Numbered from the stretch's first letter, positions 22,190-31,263 are shown. The stretch is DNA of 38,986 nt from Porticoccus sp047635255 (GCA_047635255.1 JBLIIR010000004.1:1-38986); one strand, 5' to 3'. Notes: a model not told the origin generated them from the letters alone. Program-made: numbers and translations.

Positions 22190-24412
22190 ATGACTACTTC
22201 AACCGTCCAGCCATATATTCCTCAGTCTGCTCCAGCGCTGTTTTCTCACCGTAAGTATTGGGCAGAATGCTATGGTATTGCCCCCTTTCTCCCAATGAGC
22301 CGACAGGAGATGGATGAGCTGGGCTGGGATACCTGCGACATTATCATTGTTACCGGTGATGCTTATGTTGATCATCCTAGCTTTGGTATGGCGGTAATCG
22401 GCAGAAGTCTGGAGGCACAAGGATTTAGGGTTGGAATTATCGCTCAGCCAGACTGGAGCTCGAAAGATGCCTTTATGGAGCTAGGCAAACCAAATCTTTT
22501 TTATGGTGTTACATCAGGCAATATGGATTCCATGATTAACCGCTATACTGCGGACCGACGCATTAGGAACGACGATGCGTATACGCCGAATAATGCTGGT
22601 GGAAAGCGCCCAGATCGAGCCGTAACAGTATATTCTCAGCGCTGTAGAGAGGCATACAAAAATGTCCCACTAGTGATTGGAAGTATTGAGGCTAGCTTGC
22701 GTCGTTTGGCTCATTATGATTATTGGACTGACAAAGTTCGTCGTTCTGTTTTGGTTGACTCCACCGCAGATATCTTGCTTTATGGTAATGCAGAGCGGGC
22801 TATCATTGAAATTGCTCATCGCATTTCTGCGGGAGAAAAAATTTCTGATATTACTGATGTGCGTGGAACGGCATATATCTCCAAGAAGATGCCTAATGGA
22901 TGGAGAGAAATAGATTCGACTCGCATTGATGCTCCCGGAAAAATAGATCAACTTTATAGTCCTTATGAGGTGATCGACCAAAAAAACCCTTCGAATTGTT
23001 CATCAAACACAAAGAATCTTGAGCAGGATAAAAATAATATCCCACAAGTGCTTTCTATATTGCCTAGCTCAGATGCAAAATCTTCGGATGATAATAAAGT
23101 CTATATCAGGCTGCCATCTTACGAAAAGCTTAGAAATGACCCGGTTCTTTATGCTCATGCATCAAGAGTCTTCCATAAGGAAACCAATCCCGGTAATGCC
23201 AGAGTCTTGGTTCAGCGCCATGGAATCCACGAACTTTGGGTAAACCCTCCACCGATTCCTTTAGATACAAAGGAGATGGATTGGGTTTTTGATCACTCAT
23301 ATCAGAGGGTCCCTCATCCAGTATATGGAGATGCAAAAATTCCTGCTTACGAGATGATTCGATTCTCTGTCAATATCATGCGTGGTTGTTTTGGGGGTTG
23401 CACATTCTGCTCCATCACTGAGCATGAGGGAAGAATTATACAAAGTCGCTCTGAGGACTCCATCATTAGTGAAGTTGAAAAAATTAGAGATATGGTTCCT
23501 GGTTTTACTGGGACCATATCTGACTTAGGCGGCCCCACTGCAAATATGTACAACCTTACCTGCAAAAGCAAAGAAATCGAAGAGAGTTGCCGAAGACCTT
23601 CTTGTGTATTTCCAGGCATATGTAAAAATTTGATTACTGACCATAGCCCTACTACTCAGTTATATCGTCGAGCTAGAAATGTGCCTGGAATAAAGCGGGT
23701 GGCAATTGCCTCAGGTTTACGATATGACCTGGCGATAGAGGATCCAGAGTACGTAAAAGAATTGGTAACACATCATGTTGGAGGGTACTTAAAAATTGCC
23801 CCTGAGCATACTGAAGATCAGCCATTATCGATGATGATGAAGCCAGGAATGGGTGCATATGACAGCTTTAAAAAAATGTTTGATAAGTACTCCAAAGAAG
23901 CAGGCAAAGAGCAGTACTTAATCCCATATTTCATTGCTGCTCATCCGGGAACCACTGATGAAGATATGGTCAATCTGGCTATTTGGTTGAAAAGTAATGA
24001 ATTTCGAGTGGATCAAGTTCAGAATTTTTATCCATCTCCCATGTGTGTTGCTACCGCAATGTATCACTCTGAAAGAAATCCGCTAAAAAAAGTTAAATAT
24101 AAAAGCGACAAGATTCTTAGTGCAAAAACGAAAGCACAGCGCGTGCTACATAAGGCCTTGCTGCGTTACCATGATCCAGATAATTGGGCTTTAGTTCGAG
24201 ATGCTTTGAAAAAAGCTGGCTTTGCTAAGCTCATTGGCGAAGGCAAGCACCATTTGGTCCCATCAGAGGGCGCAGAACAAAAACGTAAGAGATTGCAAAT
24301 GAGAAGAGGACAGACAGCATTAACTCAACACAATGGCTTGCCACTTCAAAAATTTAAAGCAATAACAAAAAATAAAAAACCTAAAAAGGGTTTCAAAAGA
24401 ACTCGACTTTAA
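22190..24412 (+). CDS. ygiQ: YgiQ family radical SAM protein
   Basis: YgiQ (UPF0313) proteins bind a 4Fe-4S cluster and S-adenosylmethionine; their reaction remains unknown. The 740-residue protein begins with a B12-binding-like N-terminal domain (DELGWDTCDIIIVTGDAYVDHPSFG, divided here for description). The radical SAM motif CFGGCTFC lies near residues 400-407, followed by ISDLGGPTANMY and a YLKIAPEH segment. The C-terminus is a basic, probably unstructured KKNKKPKKGFKRTRL-like tail (partly abbreviated), common in the family and suggestive of nucleic acid contact. The ATG at 22190 is chosen over TTG 22181. It is convergent with the DUF971 gene 12 bases away. Confidence 0.95.
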   Translation: MTTSTVQPYIPQSAPALFSHRKYWAECYGIAPFLPMSRQEMDELGWDTCDIIIVTGDAYVDHPSFGMAVIGRSLEAQGFRVGIIAQPDWSSKDAFMELGKPNLFYGVTSGNMDSMINRYTADRRIRNDDAYTPNNAGGKRPDRAVTVYSQRCREAYKNVPLVIGSIEASLRRLAHYDYWTDKVRRSVLVDSTADILLYGNAERAIIEIAHRISAGEKISDITDVRGTAYISKKMPNGWREIDSTRIDAPGKIDQLYSPYEVIDQKNPSNCSSNTKNLEQDKNNIPQVLSILPSSDAKSSDDNKVYIRLPSYEKLRNDPVLYAHASRVFHKETNPGNARVLVQRHGIHELWVNPPPIPLDTKEMDWVFDHSYQRVPHPVYGDAKIPAYEMIRFSVNIMRGCFGGCTFCSITEHEGRIIQSRSEDSIISEVEKIRDMVPGFTGTISDLGGPTANMYNLTCKSKEIEESCRRPSCVFPGICKNLITDHSPTTQLYRRARNVPGIKRVAIASGLRYDLAIEDPEYVKELVTHHVGGYLKIAPEHTEDQPLSMMMKPGMGAYDSFKKMFDKYSKEAGKEQYLIPYFIAAHPGTTDEDMVNLAIWLKSNEFRVDQVQNFYPSPMCVATAMYHSERNPLKKVKYKSDKILSAKTKAQRVLHKALLRYHDPDNWALVRDALKKAGFAKLIGEGKHHLVPSEGAEQKRKRLQMRRGQTALTQHNGLPLQKFKAITKNKKPKKGFKRTRL

Positions 24413-24424
24413 TAAAAAAGAAAA

Positions 24425-24808
24425 TTATTTTGGTTGCACTAGCTGCACAATTTGAACATTTGGCTCTCGACTTTTTCCCGCATTACGCAGTGCCGTTAGG
24501 TATGTCTGCCAATATTTGGAATAATTGCTAGCAAGGTCACGAAGATAACCCCAGGTGTATATACCACTATCGTGCGAATCACTAAAAGTAAGCTTGATCG
24601 CATAGTTTCCAGAAGACTCTACATTGCAAATTTTAATGAACTCTTTGCCATATTGCAAAATCTCTTGCCCCTTTCCATGCCCCCGGACCTCTGCGCTAGG
24701 TGAGTGAACGCGGAGATATTCACCCGTAAGAATAAAATGATCACCATTGCTGTATTCTAAAGATAAACTGCCTTCTTTTTTGCAAAGTTTGATTTTGATC
24801 GGAGCCAT
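24425..24808 (-). CDS. DUF971 (GBBH-like N-terminal) domain protein
   Basis: A stand-alone 127-residue DUF971 protein. This domain is the zinc-binding N-terminal part of gamma-butyrobetaine hydroxylase, and also occurs alone or fused to iron-sulfur carriers of the Mrp/ApbC type. Key features are YSNGDHFILTGEYLRVHSPSAE, the GHGKG segment, and the signature SDSHDSGIYTWGYL (76-89). A C-terminal extension of about 30 residues has no recognisable motif. An iron-sulfur or cofactor role is suggested by known domain partners only. The gene is alone on its strand, with YgiQ converging from the left. Confidence 0.88.
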   Translation of the reverse strand: MAPIKIKLCKKEGSLSLEYSNGDHFILTGEYLRVHSPSAEVRGHGKGQEILQYGKEFIKICNVESSGNYAIKLTFSDSHDSGIYTWGYLRDLASNYSKYWQTYLTALRNAGKSREPNVQIVQLVQPK

Positions 24809-24989
24809 TTGGTTGACCTATTTGTAACATTAATTTAATTAATATATTGTTTTAAGTGAGCCGCAGAATAACTGCACTCAATGGTAAAGTATGAATTTAA
24901 ATATTGAATGTATTTTGTGCTGTAATGCTGCAGTCTACAAGAATCATTTTTTAGCAGTTAAGTAAATTTTAGCTGAATTGGAAGCTTTA

Positions 24990-25460
24990 ATGAAAAAAAT
25001 GAAGGTATGTGGATTACTATTATTTGCTATCTTTTTAAGCTCATGCGCCTCAATGACGACTACTTACGAAAAACTAGAAGTGAGTTTAGTGAGTTTTCAG
25101 CCGTTATCTCGCAAAGGCATGGAGCAGACGATCGCTATTCAGTTAAACATCAAGAATTATACTGAGGAAGAATTAAGTATATCAAAATTTTCTTACATCC
25201 TTAAGGTGGAAGATCTGGAGACCATTAGTGGTGTATTTTATAACTTAAAACCCATACCTGCTTTTGGTGCCACCAAGATAGAATTTCACGCAACTATGAA
25301 CATTTTTTCTGCTTTTAGGATCTTGGAGTCTGCTATTAAAAGAAAGAATGGTGCTATTAAATATGAACTAAATACCAAGATCCGTTCTGCATGGTGGAAA
25401 CTTGCATCGATCTCGGCGAAGTCTGATCAGGTTAATCTAGGTAGTACGTACAGCCTTTAG
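24990..25460 (+). CDS. LEA14-like (LEA type 2) lipoprotein
   Basis: A 156-residue lipoprotein beginning MKKMKVCGLLLFAIFLSSC, with the lipobox SSC and Cys19 as likely lipid site. The mature part alternates beta strands (LEVSLVSFQPLS, IQLNIKNYTEEELSISKFSY, KIEFHATMNI), fitting the water-stress/LEA-2 fold found in many gammaproteobacterial lipoproteins. In plants such domains respond to desiccation; in bacteria the role is unknown. GGAAG ends five bases before the ATG at 24990, ruling out the TTG at 24978. Ala at +2 favours outer membrane sorting. Confidence 0.8.
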   Translation: MKKMKVCGLLLFAIFLSSCASMTTTYEKLEVSLVSFQPLSRKGMEQTIAIQLNIKNYTEEELSISKFSYILKVEDLETISGVFYNLKPIPAFGATKIEFHATMNIFSAFRILESAIKRKNGAIKYELNTKIRSAWWKLASISAKSDQVNLGSTYSL

Positions 25461-25532
25461 TTTATAGTTTGAATTTTTAGTCCTATATTGATGGCTTATG
25501 TCAAATAAAGTGTTAATTTCAGAGAGGCGTGC

Positions 25533-26216
25533 ATGGAAATAACAACGGATACTATGAGTGGAAAAAAGCAGGTGCATTTGGTTGCTGTAAATAACTCATG
25601 TTTGTTGCATGCAGAAGTTATGACTCCTTTTTCTGAATTAAAAGCAGCAGCAGCGATCCAAGGGTTTGACCTGCAGATAATTAGTGGATTTCGCTCATAT
25701 AAGCGTCAATTAATGATTTGGAATGAAAAAGCTTTAGGAAAGAGAATATTGCTAGATGACCTAAGTCATCCTTTAGATGTAGGCTCATTGACGGACAAAC
25801 AGCGAATTTTTGCTATTTTGCGTTGGTCTGCGCTACCTGGTTGTTCTCGACATCACTGGGGTACTGATATGGATATATGGGATGCTGCTGCAGTTCCAGC
25901 AGACTACCAGATTAAATTAATTGCCTCAGAGTATGACCCAGGAGCCGCGTTTTACAACTTATCCTGCTGGCTACATCAGTATTCAAAAGATTTTGGTTTT
26001 GAAATGCCTTATTCTGTTGATCGTGGAGGGGTAGCAAGGGAGCCGTGGCATTTAACTTATGCCCCTTTGTCCAAAAGATTCGAAGAAATATTAGATCTCT
26101 CATATGTACGCTCAATAATAGATGTTAATGCGCTCGCTTTAGGTGATGCTGTAATTGAGCATCTCGATGAAATATTTCTCAGATTTATTGAGAATCCAGA
26201 CAGAATAGATGGCTGA
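25533..26216 (+). CDS. M15 family D,D-peptidase-like metallopeptidase (VanY type)
   Basis: Peptidases of this LAS-fold family cut D-Ala-D-Ala or related peptidoglycan bonds with a zinc ion. The 227-residue protein shows ISGFRSYKRQ (50-59), the zinc motif S105-R-H107-HWGTDMD114, and E170-P-W-H173, so both histidines, the aspartate and the catalytic glutamate are present. No signal peptide is found, as in several gammaproteobacterial relatives, so either export is by an unrecognised route or the substrate is cytoplasmic muropeptide. AGAGAGG lies seven bases before the ATG. Three bases separate it from cysE, which likely shares its transcript. Confidence 0.9.
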   Translation: MEITTDTMSGKKQVHLVAVNNSCLLHAEVMTPFSELKAAAAIQGFDLQIISGFRSYKRQLMIWNEKALGKRILLDDLSHPLDVGSLTDKQRIFAILRWSALPGCSRHHWGTDMDIWDAAAVPADYQIKLIASEYDPGAAFYNLSCWLHQYSKDFGFEMPYSVDRGGVAREPWHLTYAPLSKRFEEILDLSYVRSIIDVNALALGDAVIEHLDEIFLRFIENPDRIDG

Positions 26217-26219
26217 AAT

Positions 26220-27059
26220 ATGAGTCAATACAAGGGTAACAAGAAGTCTGCTATTGGAGGTCGGTCGGCTGCTGCGATCGAGGATTCGTTTTGGGCTTTA
26301 ATTTATAGTGAGGCTGATGAACATGCACGCTCAGAGCCTTTACTGTATAATTTTTTTCAAAATTCAATACTTGCTCATAGTTCTTTAGAAGATTCACTTT
26401 CTTGGATTTTAGCAGAAAAACTAAAGAGCGACACCCTGTCTGCGGATAGTATCAGGATGCTTGCTAGCGAGGCATTCAAGGCTGATGACTCTATAAGAAA
26501 ATATATCAGAATGGATTTGTCTGCCTATGTAGAGAGAGACCCTGCTTGCCATCAATACTGTCTTCCTTTACTTTACTTTAAAGGATTCCATGCTCTGCAA
26601 ATCTATCGTGTTAGCAGTTGGTTGTGGGAAAAAAATAGAAAATATTTAGCATTGTCCTTGCAGAATAAAGCTTCAGAAATTTTTTCTGTAGACATTCATC
26701 CTGGCGCAAAAATTGGTGGTGGGATTATGATTGATCACGCCACAAGTTTGGTTATAGGTGAGACAGCCGTCATAGGTGATCATGTTTCTATGCTGCATTC
26801 TGTGACACTGGGGGGTACCGGTATAGGAGCCGGGGATCGACATCCTAAAATTCGCACTGGAGTAATGATTGCTGCAGGAGCAACAATATTAGGAAATATT
26901 GAAATTGGGGAAGAAGTCAAAGTAGGTGCAGGCAGCCTTGTGCTGGATTCAGTTCCTCCCCACACAACGATAGCAGGAGTGCCGGCAAAAGTTGTTGGAC
27001 CGCCAGATGAGAGGGAGCTATCCAAAAAAATGAACCAAAAATTAATCCGGACTAAATAG
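26220..27059 (+). CDS. cysE: Serine O-acetyltransferase
   Basis: CysE makes O-acetylserine from serine and acetyl-CoA, the first step of cysteine synthesis. The 279 residues comprise an N-terminal helical domain (about 20-140: FWALIYSEADEHARSEPLL) and a left-handed beta-helix with hexapeptide repeats (about 150-255: IHPGAKIGGGIMIDHATS, VIGETAVIGDHVSM, GDRHPKI, then VGAGSLVLDSVPPH). The DH and GDRHP residues belong to the known active site. The tail is basic and ends MNQKLIRTK; it is not the usual cysteine-synthase-binding ending in isoleucine. No clear Shine-Dalgarno precedes it, so translation may be coupled to the M15 gene. Confidence 0.96.
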   Translation: MSQYKGNKKSAIGGRSAAAIEDSFWALIYSEADEHARSEPLLYNFFQNSILAHSSLEDSLSWILAEKLKSDTLSADSIRMLASEAFKADDSIRKYIRMDLSAYVERDPACHQYCLPLLYFKGFHALQIYRVSSWLWEKNRKYLALSLQNKASEIFSVDIHPGAKIGGGIMIDHATSLVIGETAVIGDHVSMLHSVTLGGTGIGAGDRHPKIRTGVMIAAGATILGNIEIGEEVKVGAGSLVLDSVPPHTTIAGVPAKVVGPPDERELSKKMNQKLIRTK

Positions 27060-27106
27060 ACTTAAGATTGTATCAGTAGCTGGTTGATCGATCTAAAGAT
27101 CAAGAT

Positions 27107-27142
27107 TTGTTGTCAGTTTTGTTGTCAGTTTTGTTGTCAGTT
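27107..27142. repeat. Three exact 12-bp tandem repeats
   Basis: TTGTTGTCAGTT is repeated three times without error at 27107-27118, 27119-27130 and 27131-27142, then fades as GTTGTATT. It lies between cysE and the Smr gene, outside any gene. A short GATC-rich inverted repeat (TTGATC 27084-27089 with GATCAA 27098-27103) sits just before it. Confidence 0.95.
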
Positions 27143-27317
27143 GTTGTATTTTTTGACACCTGACTACTAATTGGATTCAATTGATTTGCATATATCTTGG
27201 ATTATATTTTTGATCGACATGAGTAATATTAAATTGGAATTTTAGTAGGTTATCAGTGTTAGTTGTTGATATAAATTTTTGATTTATGCAGCTACAGCAA
27301 AGGAAAAGCCATCATTC

Positions 27318-27845
27318 ATGAAAAAAGACGATTTAGGATCTTTTCAGCAGCAGATGGCTGATGTTAAACCTTTGCGGACGAATAGGGTTTATCTGCATAA
27401 AAGAAAAGACCAGATTCCTGGTGTAGTCAATCGCAGGGACGCTGCTCAAAAAACTCTTCCATCGCATACTTTAGAGCCAACAGAATTGCCAGGCCAGATC
27501 AGGCCAAGAGATATCCTAAGCTATAAGCAGGCAGGCCTGGAGGATAAAATTTTTAAAAATTTACGTCAGGGTAAGCTCCCTGTTGATTCAAAACTCGATC
27601 TTCATCACATGACCGTTATGCAAGCTCAGTTTCAAATTTCAAGATTTATACATGAGTGCGTGCTTGACGGTGCTTGTGTCGCAATTATTGTCCATGGCCG
27701 TGGAGAAGGGAGAGAGAGGCCAGCTTTACTAAAAGGCTGGACCAATTATTGGCTAAGGCAAATAGATTCAGTGCTAGCTTTTCATAGTGCTCAGCCCCAG
27801 CACGGAGGAACAGGAGCTATATATTTATTGTTGGGTAAAAAATGA
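27318..27845 (+). CDS. Smr-domain protein (SmrA/SmrB-like)
   Basis: A 175-residue protein with a basic, low-structure N-terminal half and a C-terminal Smr domain: LDLHHMT (93-99), the VAIIVHGRGEG strand-loop (about 121-131) and a final GTGAIYLLLGKK strand. Stand-alone Smr proteins act as nucleases; E. coli SmrB cuts mRNA at collided ribosomes, using the DLH motif and HGRG-type loop visible here. The 175-residue length and domain order match the SmrA/SmrB group. ATG 27318 is preferred over TTG 27279, but lacks a well-spaced ribosome binding site (AAGGAAAAG is 14 or more bases away). Confidence 0.87.
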   Translation: MKKDDLGSFQQQMADVKPLRTNRVYLHKRKDQIPGVVNRRDAAQKTLPSHTLEPTELPGQIRPRDILSYKQAGLEDKIFKNLRQGKLPVDSKLDLHHMTVMQAQFQISRFIHECVLDGACVAIIVHGRGEGRERPALLKGWTNYWLRQIDSVLAFHSAQPQHGGTGAIYLLLGKK

Positions 27846-27925
27846 CCCCGCCAAATATTATTTTTGGTGTTAGGTATTTGTTTTCCCTGAATTTAGTTTT
27901 AATATTCTTCGGGGTACCCTCATGC

Positions 27926-28507
27926 CTACCTTGATGGAAGCTGACTTTTCCTTTTAAGAAGTAGCGGCTCAATTCTATTGTCGGCTAAGATTTTTCTTGC
28001 TTCAGCCAGCGCTGATGGATTGCTGAATGGGCCAACGATCACGCGGTGCCATTCTTCATTTTTGTTAGAGATTATTTTCTCAATTACTGTATTCAAGTTG
28101 AGAAGTAGAAGTTGGGCGCGCAGATTGTCTGCTTCCACTTCAGTTCCAAAAGACCCTGTTTGAAGTAAAAAGATTTCGTTTGAATTGTGTTCTTTACTGG
28201 ATAACGTTGTTATTTTTGGCGTCTCCGTAACCATCACCTCAGCTTCTTTTAGTAATGTGTAAAAGTTAAATTGAGGTATTTTCTGTTTACCATCAGAAAG
28301 ATCGGTCAAGTTATTATTAGTGCGCGCTGGATTTTGCTCATTCGATATTTCTGATAGCTTGGATAAAGGTATGATTAAAACGCCAAGAAATACCCCTGCA
28401 AGAAATACAAGCCAGGGTGACCAAACGTTATTATTTGATTTTTTTTTTGATCCTCTTCTTAAAGAGGAGCGAGCCTTTGTTGGTTGCCTAGCATAATCTT
28501 TCGTCAT
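27926..28507 (-). CDS. SPOR-domain membrane protein (FtsN-like)
   Basis: A 193-residue single-pass inner membrane protein. A basic cytoplasmic start (MTKDYARQPTKARSSLRRG) is followed by one membrane helix (about 28-47, WSPWLVFLAGVFLGVLIIPL), a polar periplasmic linker, and a C-terminal SPOR domain (about 110-188: FLLQTGSFGTEVEADNLRAQ, HRVIVGPFSNPSALAEARKIL). SPOR domains bind glycan strands stripped of stem peptides at the division site. The arrangement is FtsN-like but the linker is short, so it may be FtsN or another SPOR protein. It lies 95 bases downstream of priA on the same strand. The TTG at 28525 is a possible earlier start. Confidence 0.88.
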   Translation of the reverse strand: MTKDYARQPTKARSSLRRGSKKKSNNNVWSPWLVFLAGVFLGVLIIPLSKLSEISNEQNPARTNNNLTDLSDGKQKIPQFNFYTLLKEAEVMVTETPKITTLSSKEHNSNEIFLLQTGSFGTEVEADNLRAQLLLLNLNTVIEKIISNKNEEWHRVIVGPFSNPSALAEARKILADNRIEPLLLKRKSQLPSR

Positions 28508-28602
28508 GGTCTTTATGAGCTCCAAGGATAAACGTATTGTATTGCTAAGCTAGTTTTTCGGCTAGTTATGATTTATGTTCTCTCAGGCTTCAATTGGTTG
28601 TT

Positions 28603-30843
28603 TTAGCTTATGTCTTGGGGATCAACGTCTACCGACCAGCGAACACGCCTGGCCAGCGATGAATTTTCAACCTTGAGGCAGAGCCTTTTTATTAACCCTT
28701 GGAGTTCCCGGCGGTCTGCGCAATAGATACTAAGTATATGTCGAAAGCGACCATTGCGCCTTTCCATTGTTGCAGGCAGCGGCCCCAGGTAGTTAACTTC
28801 TGTATTTTTAGGGGGTAGAGATTCTGCACATTGCCTAAAATATTTTAAAAAATCAACTGCTGCCGCGTTACTTGTAGCCTCAGACCTAATGAGGACCATG
28901 TATCTGTATGGTGGAAGCTGAGCAAGTTTTCGCTCTTTGCAGATCTCTTCACTAAAACCTTCGTAGTCATTGGATATCAAGGATGAAATAAAGGGATGAT
29001 CGCAATAAAGGCTTTGCAATATAACAGTCCCAGGTTTTTCGCCTCGACCTGAGCGACCGGCAACCTGAGTGATAAGCTGACCCATTCTTTCTGGTGCGCG
29101 GAAATCAGGACTGAAGAGTCCGCCATCAGCATCTAAAATTCCGACTAATGTGACGTTAGGGAAATGATGCCCTTTGGCTAGCATCTGTGTTCCTATCAAT
29201 ATACAAGGATTTCCTTGATTGATTTGAGCCAGCACTTCTTTCATGGCAAGTTTCCTGCGAGTGGTATCGCGATCCACTCTTAAGATTAGTGTATTTGGAA
29301 ACAAGACTTTCAGTATGTCTTCGCTGCGCTCAGTGCCTTGGCCAATGCACTCAAGTTGCGAGCTGTGACAAAAGGGGCATTTTGAGGGTATTGGACTCAT
29401 ACGCTCACAGTGATGACATACTAAGCGATTAGGTATTCGATGCACTGTTAGTCTTGCTTCACAGCTGGAGCAATTAGAAATCCATCCGCATTCATGGCAG
29501 GTTAGAGTTGGTGCAAACCCTCGTCGATTTAAGAAAATCAACACCTGATCCCCTTCTGACAGTGCTTGAGTTATAGCCCCAATCAATTCTCGTGAATAAC
29601 CGTTAGTTAATTTGGACTTACGAATATCGACAGGGATCCAGCATGGAGCAGAAGCTTTGCCGGGACGACGGGATAACACCAGCTTGGCATACCGGTTTTT
29701 TTCACAGTTATATAAAGATTCAAGAGATGGTGTGGCGGAGCCTAAAATCAAGGGAATAGATTCTTTTTGCGCGCGAATAACAGCTAGATCTCTAGCGGAA
29801 TAACGATAACCCTCCTGTTGCTTGTATGAGCCGTCGTGTTCTTCATCGACAATTAATAGTCCGGGTGATTTTAATGGCGTAAATATTGCTGATCGTGTAC
29901 CAAGAACAATAGATGCTTTTCCTGTGCGTGCTGCATCCCATGCGAGACCCTTCTCCTTGTCGGTTAGGCCAGAATGCAGTACAGCGATGTGGCAGTTAAA
30001 GCGTTGCTTGAAACGATCAAAAGTTTGTGGTGTGAGGTTAATTTCAGGGATCAGAACTAACGCTTGTTTCCCGCAACGAACTACTTTTTCAATAGCCTGA
30101 AGATAGACCTCAGTCTTTCCGCTACCAGTTTCTCCAAATAGCAGATAGGGGTTAAAACTGGTTGATTCAATGCTACTTAGGGCTTCTTTTTGCTCTAGAT
30201 AAAGATCAAGGGGCTGCTCGGCGAGAAGATCATTCTTGCCATACGCTTTACTGACCTTTTCTGATACATCGGTCAACGCGATTAAATCTTTCTCTGCTAG
30301 CTGTTTTAATGCAGGAGATGAAATTTTTCGTCGCCTAAGATCATTCTGGCTTATGACTTCCTCAAGGTGAAATAAAGCAAGAATTTCTTGCTGCCTAGGG
30401 GCTCTGCTGAGTTGCTCGAGGGAAAATTTTTGCCCCTGCTCTGTGATGCGCCAGTGCTTTATTGCTTGAACAGGCAGATCCTCTCCTTTTCTTAGCAGAG
30501 CTGGGAAGGAATGGAAAAGGGCATCTCCAATAGGATGTTGATAATAGTTAGCCGCCCAGACGTATAACCGAAAAAGGTATTGAGGAATTAAAGGCTCATT
30601 ATCAATTATAGACGCAATAGGCTTGAGTCGAGATAGGGGGAGGTCGCTAGTATTGTCAATCGTCACGATAATGCCGACGACTTTTCGACGCCCAAATGGC
30701 ACGAAAACTCTTGTTCCGGGGCGCAGAATTTTGCTATCTGATACTTCGTTTTGCGCTACCGGAGAAAGATAATCAAACAAGCGCCTTAATGGCGATGGCA
30801 CAGCTATATGATAGACTGTTTGTTTGTTGTTAGGGTTCATCAT
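28603..30843 (-). CDS. priA: Primosomal protein N', replication restart helicase PriA
   Basis: PriA recognises stalled or repaired forks and reloads DnaB. The 746-residue protein has the N-terminal DNA-binding domain (about 1-105), the Walker A loop GETGSGKT (237-244), DEEH box in LIVDEEHDGSYKQQ, and GSATPSLESL. A zinc-binding insert carries the paired cysteines CHEC, CSSC, CHHC and CPFC. The helicase C-domain contains QMLAKGHHFPNV and QVAGRSGRGEKPG. Length and motifs are complete. It starts at a double ATG (30843 or 30840) and is divergent from rpmE, an adjacency seen in many gammaproteobacteria. Confidence 0.97.
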   Translation of the reverse strand: MMNPNNKQTVYHIAVPSPLRRLFDYLSPVAQNEVSDSKILRPGTRVFVPFGRRKVVGIIVTIDNTSDLPLSRLKPIASIIDNEPLIPQYLFRLYVWAANYYQHPIGDALFHSFPALLRKGEDLPVQAIKHWRITEQGQKFSLEQLSRAPRQQEILALFHLEEVISQNDLRRRKISSPALKQLAEKDLIALTDVSEKVSKAYGKNDLLAEQPLDLYLEQKEALSSIESTSFNPYLLFGETGSGKTEVYLQAIEKVVRCGKQALVLIPEINLTPQTFDRFKQRFNCHIAVLHSGLTDKEKGLAWDAARTGKASIVLGTRSAIFTPLKSPGLLIVDEEHDGSYKQQEGYRYSARDLAVIRAQKESIPLILGSATPSLESLYNCEKNRYAKLVLSRRPGKASAPCWIPVDIRKSKLTNGYSRELIGAITQALSEGDQVLIFLNRRGFAPTLTCHECGWISNCSSCEARLTVHRIPNRLVCHHCERMSPIPSKCPFCHSSQLECIGQGTERSEDILKVLFPNTLILRVDRDTTRRKLAMKEVLAQINQGNPCILIGTQMLAKGHHFPNVTLVGILDADGGLFSPDFRAPERMGQLITQVAGRSGRGEKPGTVILQSLYCDHPFISSLISNDYEGFSEEICKERKLAQLPPYRYMVLIRSEATSNAAAVDFLKYFRQCAESLPPKNTEVNYLGPLPATMERRNGRFRHILSIYCADRRELQGLIKRLCLKVENSSLARRVRWSVDVDPQDIS

Positions 30844-30866
30844 TGTCGAGTATTTTCTTTAAAACC

Positions 30867-30894
30867 TTGAATGCACAGTAGTTTCTGGTAGTAT
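30867..30894 (+). promoter_or_regulatory. Candidate promoter of rpmE
   Basis: TTGAAT (30867-30872) and TAGTAT (30889-30894) lie 16 bases apart in the 135-base gap between priA and rpmE, and would start transcription about 75 bases before the rpmE ATG. Confidence 0.45.
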
Positions 30895-30978
30895 GCCTCC
30901 TCGGCTAGAAAGAGACATATAGTGCCTAACAGTATGATGATTGGGTGGCGGTATGCAAGACATTGAGGCAATGAAAAC

Positions 30979-31194
30979 ATGAAAACAGATATTCATCCAA
31001 ATTATGGCAATATGACAGCAACATGCAGTTGTGGCAATGTTATAGCTGTGGGTTCAACAAAGGCTACTACCGTCCATCTTGATGTGTGCTCTTCATGCCA
31101 CCCTTTTTATACTGGCAAGCAAAAAACTGCAGATACAGGCGGACGTATTGATCGCTTTAATAAGCGATTCGCTGCGCGGTCTGCCAAGAAATAA
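30979..31194 (+). CDS. rpmE: 50S ribosomal protein L31, zinc-binding form (bL31)
   Basis: Full-length 71-residue bL31. It begins MKTDIHPNYGNMTATCSCGN and contains C16, C18, C37 and C40, the four cysteines of the zinc-containing C+ type, plus HLDVCSSCHPFYTGKQK. The basic FNKRFAARSAKK tail is typical. The C- paralog that replaces it under zinc shortage is not in the window. GAGG lies about ten bases before the ATG. An out-of-frame ATG eight bases upstream (30971) leads to a stop after three codons, overlapping the rpmE start. The gene is monocistronic with a terminator at 31230. Confidence 0.97.
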   Translation: MKTDIHPNYGNMTATCSCGNVIAVGSTKATTVHLDVCSSCHPFYTGKQKTADTGGRIDRFNKRFAARSAKK

Positions 31195-31229
31195 TATTAT
31201 TAATTTTTGTCTCTTGAGGCAACTGATGT

Positions 31230-31263
31230 GGGCTCTTGATTAATTTCTTAAGCCCTTTTTTTG
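31230..31263 (+). terminator. Probable terminator of rpmE
   Basis: GGGCT (31230-31234) pairs with AGCCC (31251-31255), with further T/A pairs after a one-base bulge, and eight T residues follow (31256-31263). The loop is rather large, but the T-run is strong. Confidence 0.65.

Noticed and set aside
25912..26115. Minus-strand frame inside the M15 peptidase gene
   Set aside because: It overlaps the conserved EPWH region of a real gene and has no support of its own.
27107..27142. Tandem repeats as a small CRISPR array
   Set aside because: The 12-bp units are directly joined without spacers and there are no cas genes.
27845..27915. ACCCCG (27845) with CGGGGT (27910) as a terminator between the Smr and SPOR genes
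   Set aside because: The arms are about 60 bases apart, with only a weak AT hairpin in between and no T-run; likely chance.
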